Source of the DNA: Aliiroseovarius sp.
Lineage (GTDB): Bacteria > Pseudomonadota > Alphaproteobacteria > Rhodobacterales > Rhodobacteraceae
NCBI RefSeq assembly: GCF_030148435.1
Contig: NZ_JASBTN010000024.1
Span: 37,352-101,351, forward strand
Length of the DNA: 64,000 bases
Reading direction: 5' to 3'
A model generated the notes under the pieces. That model saw only the letters and a program-made list of their open reading frames with translations. It did no database searches and had not been told where the DNA came from. Positions 24,362 to 33,132 of this stretch are shown one piece after another. The stretch's first letter is position 1; each line of letters opens with the position of its first letter. The position numbers and the translations under genes are program-made.

Positions 24362-26499
24362 TGGCATTGCGTCTGCGTTCCCTTCTGGCGACCCTGTCAC
24401 TGTGCGTGGCCCTGCCGCTAGCCGCCCCCGCCCTGTCGCAAAGCGCGCCCGCCACTCTGGTGGCCGACAGCATGCGCGCCACCGGCCCCGGCCGGATCGA
24501 GGCGTCCGGCAATGTGGTGGTGCTCTACCAGAACATGCGCCTTTCCGCCGCGCGTGTCAGCTACGACCGGGCCACGGACAGGCTGGAGATCGAGGGACCG
24601 ATCACGCTGACCCAGGCCGATGGCTCGATGATTGTTCTCGCCGACTCAGCGGAGCTGTCGACCGACATGGCGGACGGGATCATGCAAAGCGCCCGTGTGG
24701 TGCTGGATCAGCAGTTGCAGATCGCCGCGGCCGAACTGAACCGGGTTGGCGGGCGATATACCCAGGCTTCCAAGGTCATCGCGTCATCCTGCGAGGTCTG
24801 CCTGGCCCGCCCAACCCCCCTGTGGGAAATCCGGGCCCGCGAGGTGGTGCATGATGCGGTGGAGCGGCAGCTCTATTTCACCAACGCGCAGTTCCGTGTC
24901 ATGGGCGTGCCGATTTTCTGGCTGCCCCGTCTGCGCCTGCCGGATCCCACCCTGGACCGCGCCACCGGCTTTCTGGCCCCGCGCCTGTCGACCTCGACAC
25001 GTCTGGGCAAGGGGCTGCGCACCCCCTATTTCATCCGCCTGGGTGATCACGCCGACCTCACCGTGACCCCCTTCCTCACCTCGAAGACGAACACGGTGGA
25101 GCTGCGATACCGCCAGGCCTTTACCAAGGGCCGTATCACCCTGAACGGCGCGATCAGCGATGACGAACTGCTGCCCGGCCAGACCCGCTGGTATCTGTTC
25201 GGTTCGGGCCAGTTCGAAGTCGGGCGTGATTTCCAGCTGGAGTTCGGCATCGAGCAGGTCTCGGACGCGAGCTACCTGACCGACTACAACTATACCGACG
25301 CCGACCGGCTGGAAAGCCACCTCACCCTGTCGCGCACCCGGCGTGACGAGTTCATCCTGGCCGGGCTGACCCAATACGAGACCCTGCGCGCGGACGAAAT
25401 TGCGAACTCCGGCGAATTGCCTTTTGGCCAGGCCGAGTTTCTCTACGAACGACGCTTCGACGGCGCCCTGGGTGGCGGTGGTTTCTGGCAGGTCTTCGGG
25501 GACAGCTATTGGCGAGAAAGCGACAACCCGGTTGGCGGCGCTGGCCGGGATGGCGCGCGGTTGAGCCTTGTCGGCGAATGGCGTCGCGACTGGGTGCTGT
25601 CCGGCGGGATCGAGGCAGAACTGCGCGGACGCCTTGACGCGGACAGCTACTGGATCTGGCAGGATGACAGCTTTGACACGAACAACACCCATGTGACCCC
25701 CGCTGCCGGGCTGACCCTGCGCTATCCGATGTCGCGCACCACGGGTTCCGGTGCGCTTGAGGTGCTGGAACCGGTGGCGCAACTCGCCTGGTCCGACCGC
25801 GTGGGCGCGGGTGTCCCCAACGAGGACAGTACGCTGGTCGAATTCGACGAGACCAACCTGTTCGCGCTGGACCGATTCCCCGGCCAGGACGCCCATGAAC
25901 GTGGCACCCGGGCGGCGCTTGGCGTGACCTGGACCCGGTTCCTGCCCGGAGACTGGACCTATGCGCTGGCAGCCGGACGGGTCTGGCACCAAAGGGATCT
26001 GGGGCAATTCAGCACGGTGTCCGGCCTGTCGGGCAACACTTCGGACTGGCTGGTGGCCGGGCAGGTACAGTTGGCGGACAGGTTTGCGCTGCAAGCCCGT
26101 ACGCTTCTGGGCGATGACAGCAAGCTTAACAAATCCGAAGTGCTTGCAATGTTCCAAAACGACCGCGTCGCCTTTGCAACCGGACATATCTGGGTCGCCG
26201 CCGACCTGGCCGAGGACCGCGACGCGCCGGTAAACGAATGGAGCTGGGATTCGACCTTCCAGATCAACGACAACTGGCAGGCCAGCGCCGATTGGCGCTA
26301 TGACCTTGGCCTTGATAATTTGACCAAGGCGGGGTTTGGCCTGGAATACAGCAATGAATGCGTGACCATCGACCTTTCCCTCTCGCGTCGCTTCACCTCA
26401 TCGACTAGTGTGAAGCCGACCACGAATATCGGTTTCGGCGTCTCGCTGAACGGTTTTGGTGGCCGACGCGGGACCCAGAGGTCGACATGCGTGCGATAG
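24358..26499 (+). CDS. lptD: LPS-assembly outer-membrane protein LptD
   Basis: 713 aa. The outer-membrane barrel inserts LPS on the cell surface with LptE. A signal peptide (cleaved near ALSQS) is followed by a periplasmic OstA/beta-jellyroll domain (about 35-150, ATLVADSMRATGPGRIEASGNVVVLYQN). A long beta-barrel domain ends with aromatic residues and VKPTTNIGFGVSLNGFGG. A Cys pair (SSCEVC) lies just after the N-terminal domain and could form a disulfide as in other LptD proteins. Two in-frame ATGs (24358 and 24361) are possible starts. Confidence 0.94.
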   Translation: MMALRLRSLLATLSLCVALPLAAPALSQSAPATLVADSMRATGPGRIEASGNVVVLYQNMRLSAARVSYDRATDRLEIEGPITLTQADGSMIVLADSAELSTDMADGIMQSARVVLDQQLQIAAAELNRVGGRYTQASKVIASSCEVCLARPTPLWEIRAREVVHDAVERQLYFTNAQFRVMGVPIFWLPRLRLPDPTLDRATGFLAPRLSTSTRLGKGLRTPYFIRLGDHADLTVTPFLTSKTNTVELRYRQAFTKGRITLNGAISDDELLPGQTRWYLFGSGQFEVGRDFQLEFGIEQVSDASYLTDYNYTDADRLESHLTLSRTRRDEFILAGLTQYETLRADEIANSGELPFGQAEFLYERRFDGALGGGGFWQVFGDSYWRESDNPVGGAGRDGARLSLVGEWRRDWVLSGGIEAELRGRLDADSYWIWQDDSFDTNNTHVTPAAGLTLRYPMSRTTGSGALEVLEPVAQLAWSDRVGAGVPNEDSTLVEFDETNLFALDRFPGQDAHERGTRAALGVTWTRFLPGDWTYALAAGRVWHQRDLGQFSTVSGLSGNTSDWLVAGQVQLADRFALQARTLLGDDSKLNKSEVLAMFQNDRVAFATGHIWVAADLAEDRDAPVNEWSWDSTFQINDNWQASADWRYDLGLDNLTKAGFGLEYSNECVTIDLSLSRRFTSSTSVKPTTNIGFGVSLNGFGGRRGTQRSTCVR

Positions 26500-26530
26500 A
26501 GGACGGACAGATAACGTGGGTAGTTTGAAG

Positions 26531-27799
26531 ATGAAGGCCATTGTTTCTTCGCTGACGCACCGGGCCGGGGCCTGGATCGTTTCAGGGGCGCCGGCGCTCT
26601 GCCTGGCATTGGGCTTTGGCCTTGGAACGCCGGCCGCTGGCGTGGCGCAGGAGCTGTTTGCACCCGTGGTGCAAGTGAATGACCGGGTGATTACCGCCTA
26701 CGAGCTGTCGCAACGCATGGCGCTGATGCGCCTCCTCGGGGCACCGGGCGACCTTGAGGAACTGTCTCTGGACCGCCTGATCGAAGAGCGCCTGCAACAG
26801 GATGCGGCGCGCGAGATCGGGGCAGAGGTTGCCGACGAGGCCCTGCAGGCCGGCATGGCGGATTTCGCCGGTCGCGCCAATCTGGAAGTGGACGCCTTCC
26901 TGAATGCCCTGGCCCAGGGCGGAGTTGCCGCGGAAACCTTCCGCGACTTCGTCTCTGCAGGCCTGCTCTGGCGCGAAGTCGTGCGGGCCCGGTTCGTCTC
27001 ACGCGTGCAGATCACCGAGGCCGAGATCGACCGCGCCATTGCGCTGACCCAACCCGGTGCCGGTGTCCGCGTTCTGCTGTCCGAGATCATCCTGCCCGCC
27101 AATACGCCCGAAACCCAGCGCGCCAGCATGGCTCGGGCCGAGCGTCTGGCCAATATCGACACCCTGCCCGCTTTCGCCCAGGCGGCGCGCAACTTCTCCG
27201 TCGCGCCCTCCAAGGCACGGTCCGGGCGGCTCGACTGGGTCGATCTGTCCGACCTTCCGCCGCAGGTGGCCGCGCAGGTCCTGCCGCTGAGCCCCGGGCA
27301 GGTCTCACCTCCGGTTCCCGTGCGCAACGGCATCGCCCTGTTCCAGATGCGCGACATCCAGGAAACCGGCAGTGCCGAACCGGAAGACGTGTCGATCGAA
27401 TATGCCACCTATTTCCTGCCCGGCGGCGTGAACGCCCAGGCTCAGGCCGCCCGCATCCGCACCGAGGTGGACACCTGTGACGACCTCTATGGCGTGGCCA
27501 AGGGTCAGCCGGAAGAACGGCTGGTGATTGATGTTCTGCCAGTGGCCGAGATCCCGGCGGATTATGCCCTGGAACTGGCCCAGCTGGATGACAACGAAAT
27601 CTCCACCGCCCTGACCACCGCCGATGGGCAGAACCTGGTTTTCCTCATGCTCTGCGGCCGTACCCGGGTTCTGCCCGAAGACGTCTCGCGCGAGGAAGTC
27701 TCTGCCCAGCTGCGCAACCAGCGCATCGTGGCCTACGCAGACAGCTATCTGGATGAGCTGAAAGCAGCCGCCCATATCGAGTATCTGGACGAAGAATGA
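26531..27799 (+). CDS. surA: Periplasmic peptidyl-prolyl isomerase / chaperone SurA-like
   Basis: 422 aa. An N-terminal signal (about residues 1-40, ending near AAGVAQE) is followed by SurA_N (VNDRVITAYELSQRMALMRLL, about 45-160) and one PpiC parvulin domain (about 175-280, VLLSEIILP...FSVAPSKARSGRLDWVD). Another C-terminal segment resembles a degraded parvulin repeat. It folds outer-membrane proteins such as the LptD encoded immediately upstream. The gene lies 31 nt after lptD. The ATG at 26531 is chosen; an in-frame GTG at 26516 is possible. Confidence 0.9.
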   Translation: MKAIVSSLTHRAGAWIVSGAPALCLALGFGLGTPAAGVAQELFAPVVQVNDRVITAYELSQRMALMRLLGAPGDLEELSLDRLIEERLQQDAAREIGAEVADEALQAGMADFAGRANLEVDAFLNALAQGGVAAETFRDFVSAGLLWREVVRARFVSRVQITEAEIDRAIALTQPGAGVRVLLSEIILPANTPETQRASMARAERLANIDTLPAFAQAARNFSVAPSKARSGRLDWVDLSDLPPQVAAQVLPLSPGQVSPPVPVRNGIALFQMRDIQETGSAEPEDVSIEYATYFLPGGVNAQAQAARIRTEVDTCDDLYGVAKGQPEERLVIDVLPVAEIPADYALELAQLDDNEISTALTTADGQNLVFLMLCGRTRVLPEDVSREEVSAQLRNQRIVAYADSYLDELKAAAHIEYLDEE

Positions 27800-28791
27800 C
27801 CATGACCGCGCGGGCTGCGCCCATCGCGCTGACCATCGGTGAACCGGCCGGGGTCGGTCCGGACCTGGTGCCCCTGGCCTGGGATGCCCTGCGCGGGGAA
27901 CTGGATTTCGTCCTGTTGGGTGATCCGACCCACCTGCCGCCCGGCACCGTGTTCGAATGCGTTGACAGCACGGCAGAGGCCGCCCGGGTCATGCCCCGGG
28001 CCCTACCCGTCCTGCCCATGGATTTCGGTCCCCCGCGCCAGCCCGGCCAAGCCGTCGCCGCACATGCCCCCCACGTGGTTGCGGCCATTGCCCGCGCGGT
28101 GGCGCTGGTGCAGGCAGGCGAGGCGGCGGCGCTCTGCACCGCGCCCATTCACAAGAAGGCGCTGAAGGACGGGGCTGGCTTCGCCTTTCCCGGCCATACC
28201 GAATACCTCGCCCACCTGGCCGGTGCCTCCGACGTGGTCATGATGCTGGCCTGCGAGGCCCTGCGTGTGGTGCCCGCGACGATCCACATCCCGCTCTCTG
28301 ACGTGCCGGGTCGTCTGACCCGCGCGGGCCTGGAACGGTGCATCCGCCTGACCCATACCGATCTGCAATCGCGCTTCGGCATCGGCGCTCCGCGCATCGC
28401 GGTGGCGGGGCTGAACCCGCATGCCGGCGAAGGCGGCGCCATGGGCATGGAAGAGATCGAGATGATCTCCCCCCTGCTCGATGATCTGCGTGATCAGGGC
28501 TTTGACATCCAGGGGCCCCTGCCCGCCGACACCATGTTCCACCCGGCCGCCCGCGCCCGCTATGACGTGGCGATCTGCATGTATCACGACCAGGCGCTGA
28601 TCCCGATCAAGACGTTGGATTTCGACCGCGGCGTTAACGTCACCCTGGGCCTGCCCTTCATCCGCACCTCTCCCGATCACGGCACTGCCTTCGATATCGC
28701 GGGCACCGGCCGGGCCAACCCCACTTCCCTCATCGCGGCGCTGCGCATGGCTGCCCAGATGGCAAACTCCGTGGCAAAGGCCGACACATGA
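27796..28791 (+). CDS. pdxA: 4-hydroxythreonine-4-phosphate dehydrogenase (pyridoxal phosphate synthesis)
   Basis: 331 aa. NAD-dependent oxidation of 4-phosphohydroxy-L-threonine in the DXP-dependent vitamin B6 route. Family motifs: [15 protein letters not shown] at the start, [35 protein letters not shown] and [41 protein letters not shown]. The start codon overlaps the surA stop by ATGA; a second ATG lies at 27802. The stop overlaps the rsmA start. The operon surA-pdxA-rsmA is conserved widely in proteobacteria. Confidence 0.97.
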   Translation: MTMTARAAPIALTIGEPAGVGPDLVPLAWDALRGELDFVLLGDPTHLPPGTVFECVDSTAEAARVMPRALPVLPMDFGPPRQPGQAVAAHAPHVVAAIARAVALVQAGEAAALCTAPIHKKALKDGAGFAFPGHTEYLAHLAGASDVVMMLACEALRVVPATIHIPLSDVPGRLTRAGLERCIRLTHTDLQSRFGIGAPRIAVAGLNPHAGEGGAMGMEEIEMISPLLDDLRDQGFDIQGPLPADTMFHPAARARYDVAICMYHDQALIPIKTLDFDRGVNVTLGLPFIRTSPDHGTAFDIAGTGRANPTSLIAALRMAAQMANSVAKADT

Positions 28792-29627
28792 GCACGATCG
28801 ACAGCCTCCCCCCCCTGCGCCAGGTGATCGAGGCCCACGGTCTGGTTGCCAAGAAATCGCTGGGCCAGAACTTCCTCCTGGACCTGAACCTGACCTCGAA
28901 GATCGCACGCCAGGCCGGAGACCTCAGCGCGTGCGACGTGCTGGAGGTCGGCCCCGGCCCCGGAGGTCTGACCCGGGGACTTCTGGCCGAAGGCGCCCGC
29001 AAGGTGCTGGCCGTGGAGAAGGACAGCCGCGCCATGGGCGCCCTGGCCGAAATCGCCGCGGCCTACCCGGGCAAGCTCCAGACGGTCAACGCCGATGCGC
29101 TCGACATCAACCCGCTCGAACATCTCACCCCGCCAATCCGCATCGTCGCCAACCTGCCCTATAACGTGGGCACCGAATTGCTGGTGCGCTGGCTGACCCC
29201 GAAGGACTGGCCGCCAGCCTGGGAAAGCCTGACCCTGATGTTCCAGCGCGAGGTGGCGCAACGCATCACCGCGCAGCCCGGGTCCAAGGCCTACGGCCGC
29301 CTCGCCATCCTCGCCCAATGGCGCACCCAGGCCGGGATCACCATGGAACTCCCGCCCGAGGCCTTCTCCCCGCCGCCCAAGGTGCATTCGGCCGTCGTCC
29401 ACCTGAAAGCCCTGCCGGAACCGCGTTTTCCGGCCGATGCCCAGAAGCTGCAATCGGTGGTCGCCACAGCGTTCAACCAGCGCCGCAAGATGCTGCGGGC
29501 CTCGCTGAAGGGGATCCACCCGGATATCGAAGATGTGCTGACCTCCGTCGGCATAAAACCAACGGCCCGGGCCGAGACCATCGAACTGGAAGCCTGGTGC
29601 GCCCTCACCCGCGCCCTGACAGGCTGA
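28788..29627 (+). CDS. rsmA: 16S rRNA (adenine1518-N6/adenine1519-N6) dimethyltransferase
   Basis: 279 aa, class I SAM methyltransferase. Motif I ([16 protein letters not shown]), the catalytic NLPY ([14 protein letters not shown]) and [15 protein letters not shown] N-terminus ([11 protein letters not shown]) are all present. It dimethylates two adenines in helix 45 of 16S rRNA during ribosome assembly. It is the last gene of the lptD-surA-pdxA operon; the following gap contains repeat copy C. Confidence 0.97.
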   Translation: MSTIDSLPPLRQVIEAHGLVAKKSLGQNFLLDLNLTSKIARQAGDLSACDVLEVGPGPGGLTRGLLAEGARKVLAVEKDSRAMGALAEIAAAYPGKLQTVNADALDINPLEHLTPPIRIVANLPYNVGTELLVRWLTPKDWPPAWESLTLMFQREVAQRITAQPGSKAYGRLAILAQWRTQAGITMELPPEAFSPPPKVHSAVVHLKALPEPRFPADAQKLQSVVATAFNQRRKMLRASLKGIHPDIEDVLTSVGIKPTARAETIELEAWCALTRALTG

Positions 29628-29651
29628 ACTGGCGGGCCGCCCGCGCACTGC

Positions 29652-29701
29652 TTTTCATCTTTCCGCAAATATCCCGGGGAGTTTGAGGGGCAGCGCCCCT
29701 C
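29652..29701 (-). repeat. Interspersed intergenic repeat, copy C
   Basis: The gap between convergent rsmA and the ClC gene holds TTTTCATCTTTCCGCAAATA (29652-29671) then TCCCGGGGA, followed by a hairpin GAGGGGC-AGC-GCCCCTC (29685-29701). The order of blocks matches copy B upstream of holC. The hairpin lies between two convergent genes and could help terminate both, but it lacks a T run. Confidence 0.62.
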
Positions 29702-29747
29702 ATTCCGACCCCTCAGGCGCGCCGCAAGCGCACCTCTTGGCAACCGC

Positions 29748-31436
29748 TCAACTGTGCTCCTCGGCCGCCGTTTCCGCCAGCGCCCGGTTGAGCGCCTTCA
29801 GCGCATCCACCTGAAAGACCGAGCCCCGAAGCTCCGGCGGATCGCCCTCCCCTTTCAGTGTGACAACCGGGATGAACAGCGCGCCCGAACTTTCAAAGAT
29901 CGGCATCAGTGTTTCCAGCGTCGCATTGCCATCAACATAGACGCCCTGTTCGATCAGCTCCCGACAGATCTCCTTCGGCGCCCCGTTGGCGGCATCGGCC
30001 ATACGCATGATCTTCGCCACGCGCACCGTCGCCTGAAGATAGGCCTGCGGCCCCGCGGCCAGGTGGATGTTGCGCCGTTCCAGTTGGGTCAGGAAGAAGC
30101 TGCGGTCGACCAGGCGGCTGGCCAGGGCAGATGACAGGCTGACCGCCGCCATCACCGCGATGCCGGTCTGCCAGTCGCCGGTCAGCTCGAAGATGATCAG
30201 CGTGGTCGAGATCGGCGCGCCCAGCACGGCGGCGGCCACCGCCCCCATGCCGGCAAGCGCATAGATCGTCTCGGAGCCCGAGACATTGGGGAAGACCGCC
30301 GTGGCGATGATCCCGAAGGCCAACCCGGTCAGCGCGCCGACCATGAGCGCGGGCGAGAAAACACCCCCGCCCATGCGCCCTGCCATGGTGATCGCTACGG
30401 CGATGACCTTGAGCACCGCAAAGATCACCGCGTTCCACAGCACCAGTTCTCCGGTCAGCGCAAGCGAAGTCGTCTCATAGCCCACCCCGATGATATGCGG
30501 AAACCAGATCGCCATGGCGCCCAACATCAGCCCGGTCAGCGCCGGGCGCAGGATGCCCGGCAGGCGCAGACGCGATGCCACCACCGAGCCCAGGTCTTCG
30601 GCAAAGAAGATCGCCTTCATCAGCACCACGGCGACCACGCCCGACACGAGCCCCAGGATCAGGAACGCGGGCAGTTCGACGTAAAAGGCCAGCGAGCCTT
30701 CGGCGGGCAGCACGAATTCGGTCACATCGCCATATTCGATCCGGTTGATCACCGTGCCGGCGACCGAGGCAATGGCGATGGGCGCAAAGGCATGTACTGC
30801 GAAATGGCGCAGCACGACCTCGAGCGCAAAAAGAGCCCCCGCGATCGGCGCATTGAAGCTGGCCGAAACCGCGGCCGCCACCGCACAGCCCAGAAGGTCC
30901 CGCCCGGTGATCCCATTGGCATTGATCCGGGCCGAGACCCAGGCCGACATCACGGCGGCCATATGCACCACCGGCCCTTCCCGCCCGGTCGAGCCTCCGG
31001 TCGACAGGGTGATGAACGAGGCCAGCGCCGAGCCCACGCCCGCGCGCCGTTCCACGCGGCCCTCCCACAGCGCCGAGCCCTCGATCACGTCGGCCACTGA
31101 TCGCACCCGCCCGTCATGGGTAAACCAGTTCAGCACCGCCCCCACGACCAGACCGCCGATGGCAGGCAGCAACAGCACCCAGTACCAGGGCAATGTGCCC
31201 GCCCAGGAATGCAGGTGCGCGATGTCATCGGTTCCATAGAGAAACCCCTGCAACCCCTCTATTCCCTTGCGGAAAAACAGGGCAGCAAATCCCGCTGCCA
31301 CCCCGATCAGCAGGGCGATCAGCCAGAACTGGACCTGGCTCGGTCCCTTTTCGCGCAGAACCAGCCAGGCATGGCGTGTTTCATGCCGAAACTGCGTGAT
31401 CCACCGCGAGAGGAACTTTTTTAACGGTTCGCCCAT
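29748..31436 (-). CDS. ClC-family chloride channel/antiporter
   Basis: 562 aa. The chloride-selectivity motif GSTGREGPVVH (GREGP at 151-155, gating Glu153) and GMGAVAAAVLGAPISTTLIIFELTGD in the C-terminal half are diagnostic. There are about ten or more transmembrane helices up to residue 440. A C-terminal cytoplasmic part of about 100 residues (ERRNIHLAAGP...) looks like a CBS-type region, although a pair of CBS repeats is not obvious. Chloride/proton exchange at the inner membrane is the family expectation. It converges with rsmA. Confidence 0.9.
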   Translation of the reverse strand: MGEPLKKFLSRWITQFRHETRHAWLVLREKGPSQVQFWLIALLIGVAAGFAALFFRKGIEGLQGFLYGTDDIAHLHSWAGTLPWYWVLLLPAIGGLVVGAVLNWFTHDGRVRSVADVIEGSALWEGRVERRAGVGSALASFITLSTGGSTGREGPVVHMAAVMSAWVSARINANGITGRDLLGCAVAAAVSASFNAPIAGALFALEVVLRHFAVHAFAPIAIASVAGTVINRIEYGDVTEFVLPAEGSLAFYVELPAFLILGLVSGVVAVVLMKAIFFAEDLGSVVASRLRLPGILRPALTGLMLGAMAIWFPHIIGVGYETTSLALTGELVLWNAVIFAVLKVIAVAITMAGRMGGGVFSPALMVGALTGLAFGIIATAVFPNVSGSETIYALAGMGAVAAAVLGAPISTTLIIFELTGDWQTGIAVMAAVSLSSALASRLVDRSFFLTQLERRNIHLAAGPQAYLQATVRVAKIMRMADAANGAPKEICRELIEQGVYVDGNATLETLMPIFESSGALFIPVVTLKGEGDPPELRGSVFQVDALKALNRALAETAAEEHS

Positions 31437-31514
31437 GCCTACCCTGATTCACTGGCCTTCCAACTGCCTCACAGTTGGCTTAAATTCGCCCGGGTAACAT
31501 GGGGGAATGGTGGC

Positions 31515-32888
31515 ATGACCATCGACACCGCACTTGCCGCGCTGACACCATTGTTAGGCGATCGCCTGAGCCGCTCCAAGTCCGATCTGGAGAGCCATGG
31601 CCAATCCGAAAGTCATTTCCCCCCGATCCCGCCGGATGGCGTCGCCTGGCCGGTCTCGACCGAGGAAGTCAGCAGGTTACTGACCATTTGTCATGAGCAC
31701 GGCTGCCCGGTCATCCCCTTTGGTGCAGGCACATCCCTGGAAGGACACACAAGCGCGATTCGCGGAGGGCTGAGCCTGGATTTTTCGCGTATGAACCGGG
31801 TGCTGTCGGCGGATCCCGGCGACATGGTTGCCGTGGTCCAACCGGGCCTGACCCGCCAGGAGTTGAACGAGGAGCTGCGCACCACGGGAATGTTCTTTTC
31901 GGTGGACCCCGGCGCCAACGCCACCATCGGCGGCATGGCCGCCACCCGCGCCAGCGGCACCACGACGGTGCGCTATGGTACGATGCGTGACAATATCCTG
32001 GCGCTGGAGGTCGTGCTGGCCGATGGGCGGGTGATCCGCACCGGCTCGCGCGCCGCGAAATCCGCGGCGGGCTATGACCTGACCGGGTTGTTCGTAGGCT
32101 CCGAAGGCACGCTGGGCGTGATCACCGAACTGACCCTGCGCCTGCAGGGTCAGCCCGAGGCGATCTCGGCGGGTGTCTGCGCTTTCGAGCGGCTTGAAGA
32201 TGCCGTCGGCGCGGTGCAGCACACGATCCAGATGGGCATTCCCATGGCGCGGATCGAGTTTGTCGACACCATGTCCGTGAAGGCCGTGAATGCCTATTCA
32301 GACACCCACATGCCCGAGCTCCCGCATCTTCTGGTGGAGTTCAACGGCTCGGAAGGGGCCGTGGCCGAACAGGCCGAAATGTTCGGAGAAATCGCCCGCG
32401 ACTTCGGCGCCGTCGGTTTTGAAAGCGCCACCAGGACCGAAGACCGCAATCGCCTGTGGCGCGTACGTCACCAGGCCTATTACGCCTGCCTCGGGCTGCG
32501 GCAGGGGGCGCGGGCGATCGTGACCGACATCTGCGTGCCGATCTCGGAACTTGCCCGCGCGGTGGCCGAGACACGCGCCGACATCGACGCAAGCCACATT
32601 CCGGGCCCGATCCTGGGCCATGTGGGGGACGGGAATTTCCATGCGATCCTGCTGGTCGATCCCGACAACGAGGTCGAAATGGCCGAAGCACGGCGTCTGG
32701 CGGCGCGCATGAGTGAACGCGCCCTCGCCCTGGGCGGCACAGTGACCGGAGAACATGGCGTCGGCATGGGCAAGCGTGGCTATATGGAGGCCGAACATGG
32801 GGAGGCCTGGGCGGTCATGGGCGACATCAAGCGCGCGCTGGACCCTACCGGCATCCTGAATCCGGGCAAGCTGGTCCGTGGCAACTGA
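31515..32888 (+). CDS. FAD-linked oxidase, D-lactate/glycolate dehydrogenase-like
   Basis: 457 aa. VAO/PCMH-type FAD domain (about 40-215: PVIPFGAGTSLEGH, VDPGANATIGGMAATRASGT, GSEGTLGVITELTLRL) and the C-terminal FAD-oxidase domain with PILGHVGDGNFH, VTGEHGVGMGKRGYM and the ending DPTGILNPGKLV. These fit the D-lactate dehydrogenase (cytochrome)/GlcD group; substrate between D-lactate, glycolate and related 2-hydroxyacids cannot be decided. No GlcE/GlcF partners are adjacent. The ATG at 31515 follows a GGTGG-rich stretch. Confidence 0.85.
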   Translation: MTIDTALAALTPLLGDRLSRSKSDLESHGQSESHFPPIPPDGVAWPVSTEEVSRLLTICHEHGCPVIPFGAGTSLEGHTSAIRGGLSLDFSRMNRVLSADPGDMVAVVQPGLTRQELNEELRTTGMFFSVDPGANATIGGMAATRASGTTTVRYGTMRDNILALEVVLADGRVIRTGSRAAKSAAGYDLTGLFVGSEGTLGVITELTLRLQGQPEAISAGVCAFERLEDAVGAVQHTIQMGIPMARIEFVDTMSVKAVNAYSDTHMPELPHLLVEFNGSEGAVAEQAEMFGEIARDFGAVGFESATRTEDRNRLWRVRHQAYYACLGLRQGARAIVTDICVPISELARAVAETRADIDASHIPGPILGHVGDGNFHAILLVDPDNEVEMAEARRLAARMSERALALGGTVTGEHGVGMGKRGYMEAEHGEAWAVMGDIKRALDPTGILNPGKLVRGN

Positions 32889-33111
32889 TCCGCGCACAAG
32901 GCCGGGCGGATTTCGCCGTGCTTATCGCCGTTTTCTGGCCTGGGTGCGCCTGCGGGTCCCGCCCGGGCTTCGGCTGTTGCTGGGGATCGTGATCGTCCTG
33001 GGTGGCGTGTTCGGCTTTCTGCCGGTGCTGGGGTTCTGGATGATCCCGCTGGGCCTTGCCATTGCCGCGCTCGACATCAAACCGCTGATCCACCACTTCT
33101 GCGGACGGTAG
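32878..33111 (+). CDS. Small two-helix membrane protein
   Basis: 77 aa. The GTG start lies inside the end of the preceding oxidase gene (11-nt overlap), indicating translational coupling. A basic N-terminus (RRAYRRFLAWVRLR) precedes two hydrophobic segments, LLLGIVIVLGGVFGFLPVLG and FWMIPLGLAIAALD. The layout resembles PGPGW-like small membrane proteins, but the motif is not exact. Function unknown. Confidence 0.6.
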   Translation: MATDPRTRPGGFRRAYRRFLAWVRLRVPPGLRLLLGIVIVLGGVFGFLPVLGFWMIPLGLAIAALDIKPLIHHFCGR

Positions 33112-33132
33112 CCGACCCTGACATCGTTTGGA

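Noticed and set aside
24784..26187. 467-codon minus-strand frame opposite lptD
   Set aside because: Shadow of the LptD barrel; no motif or ribosome site.
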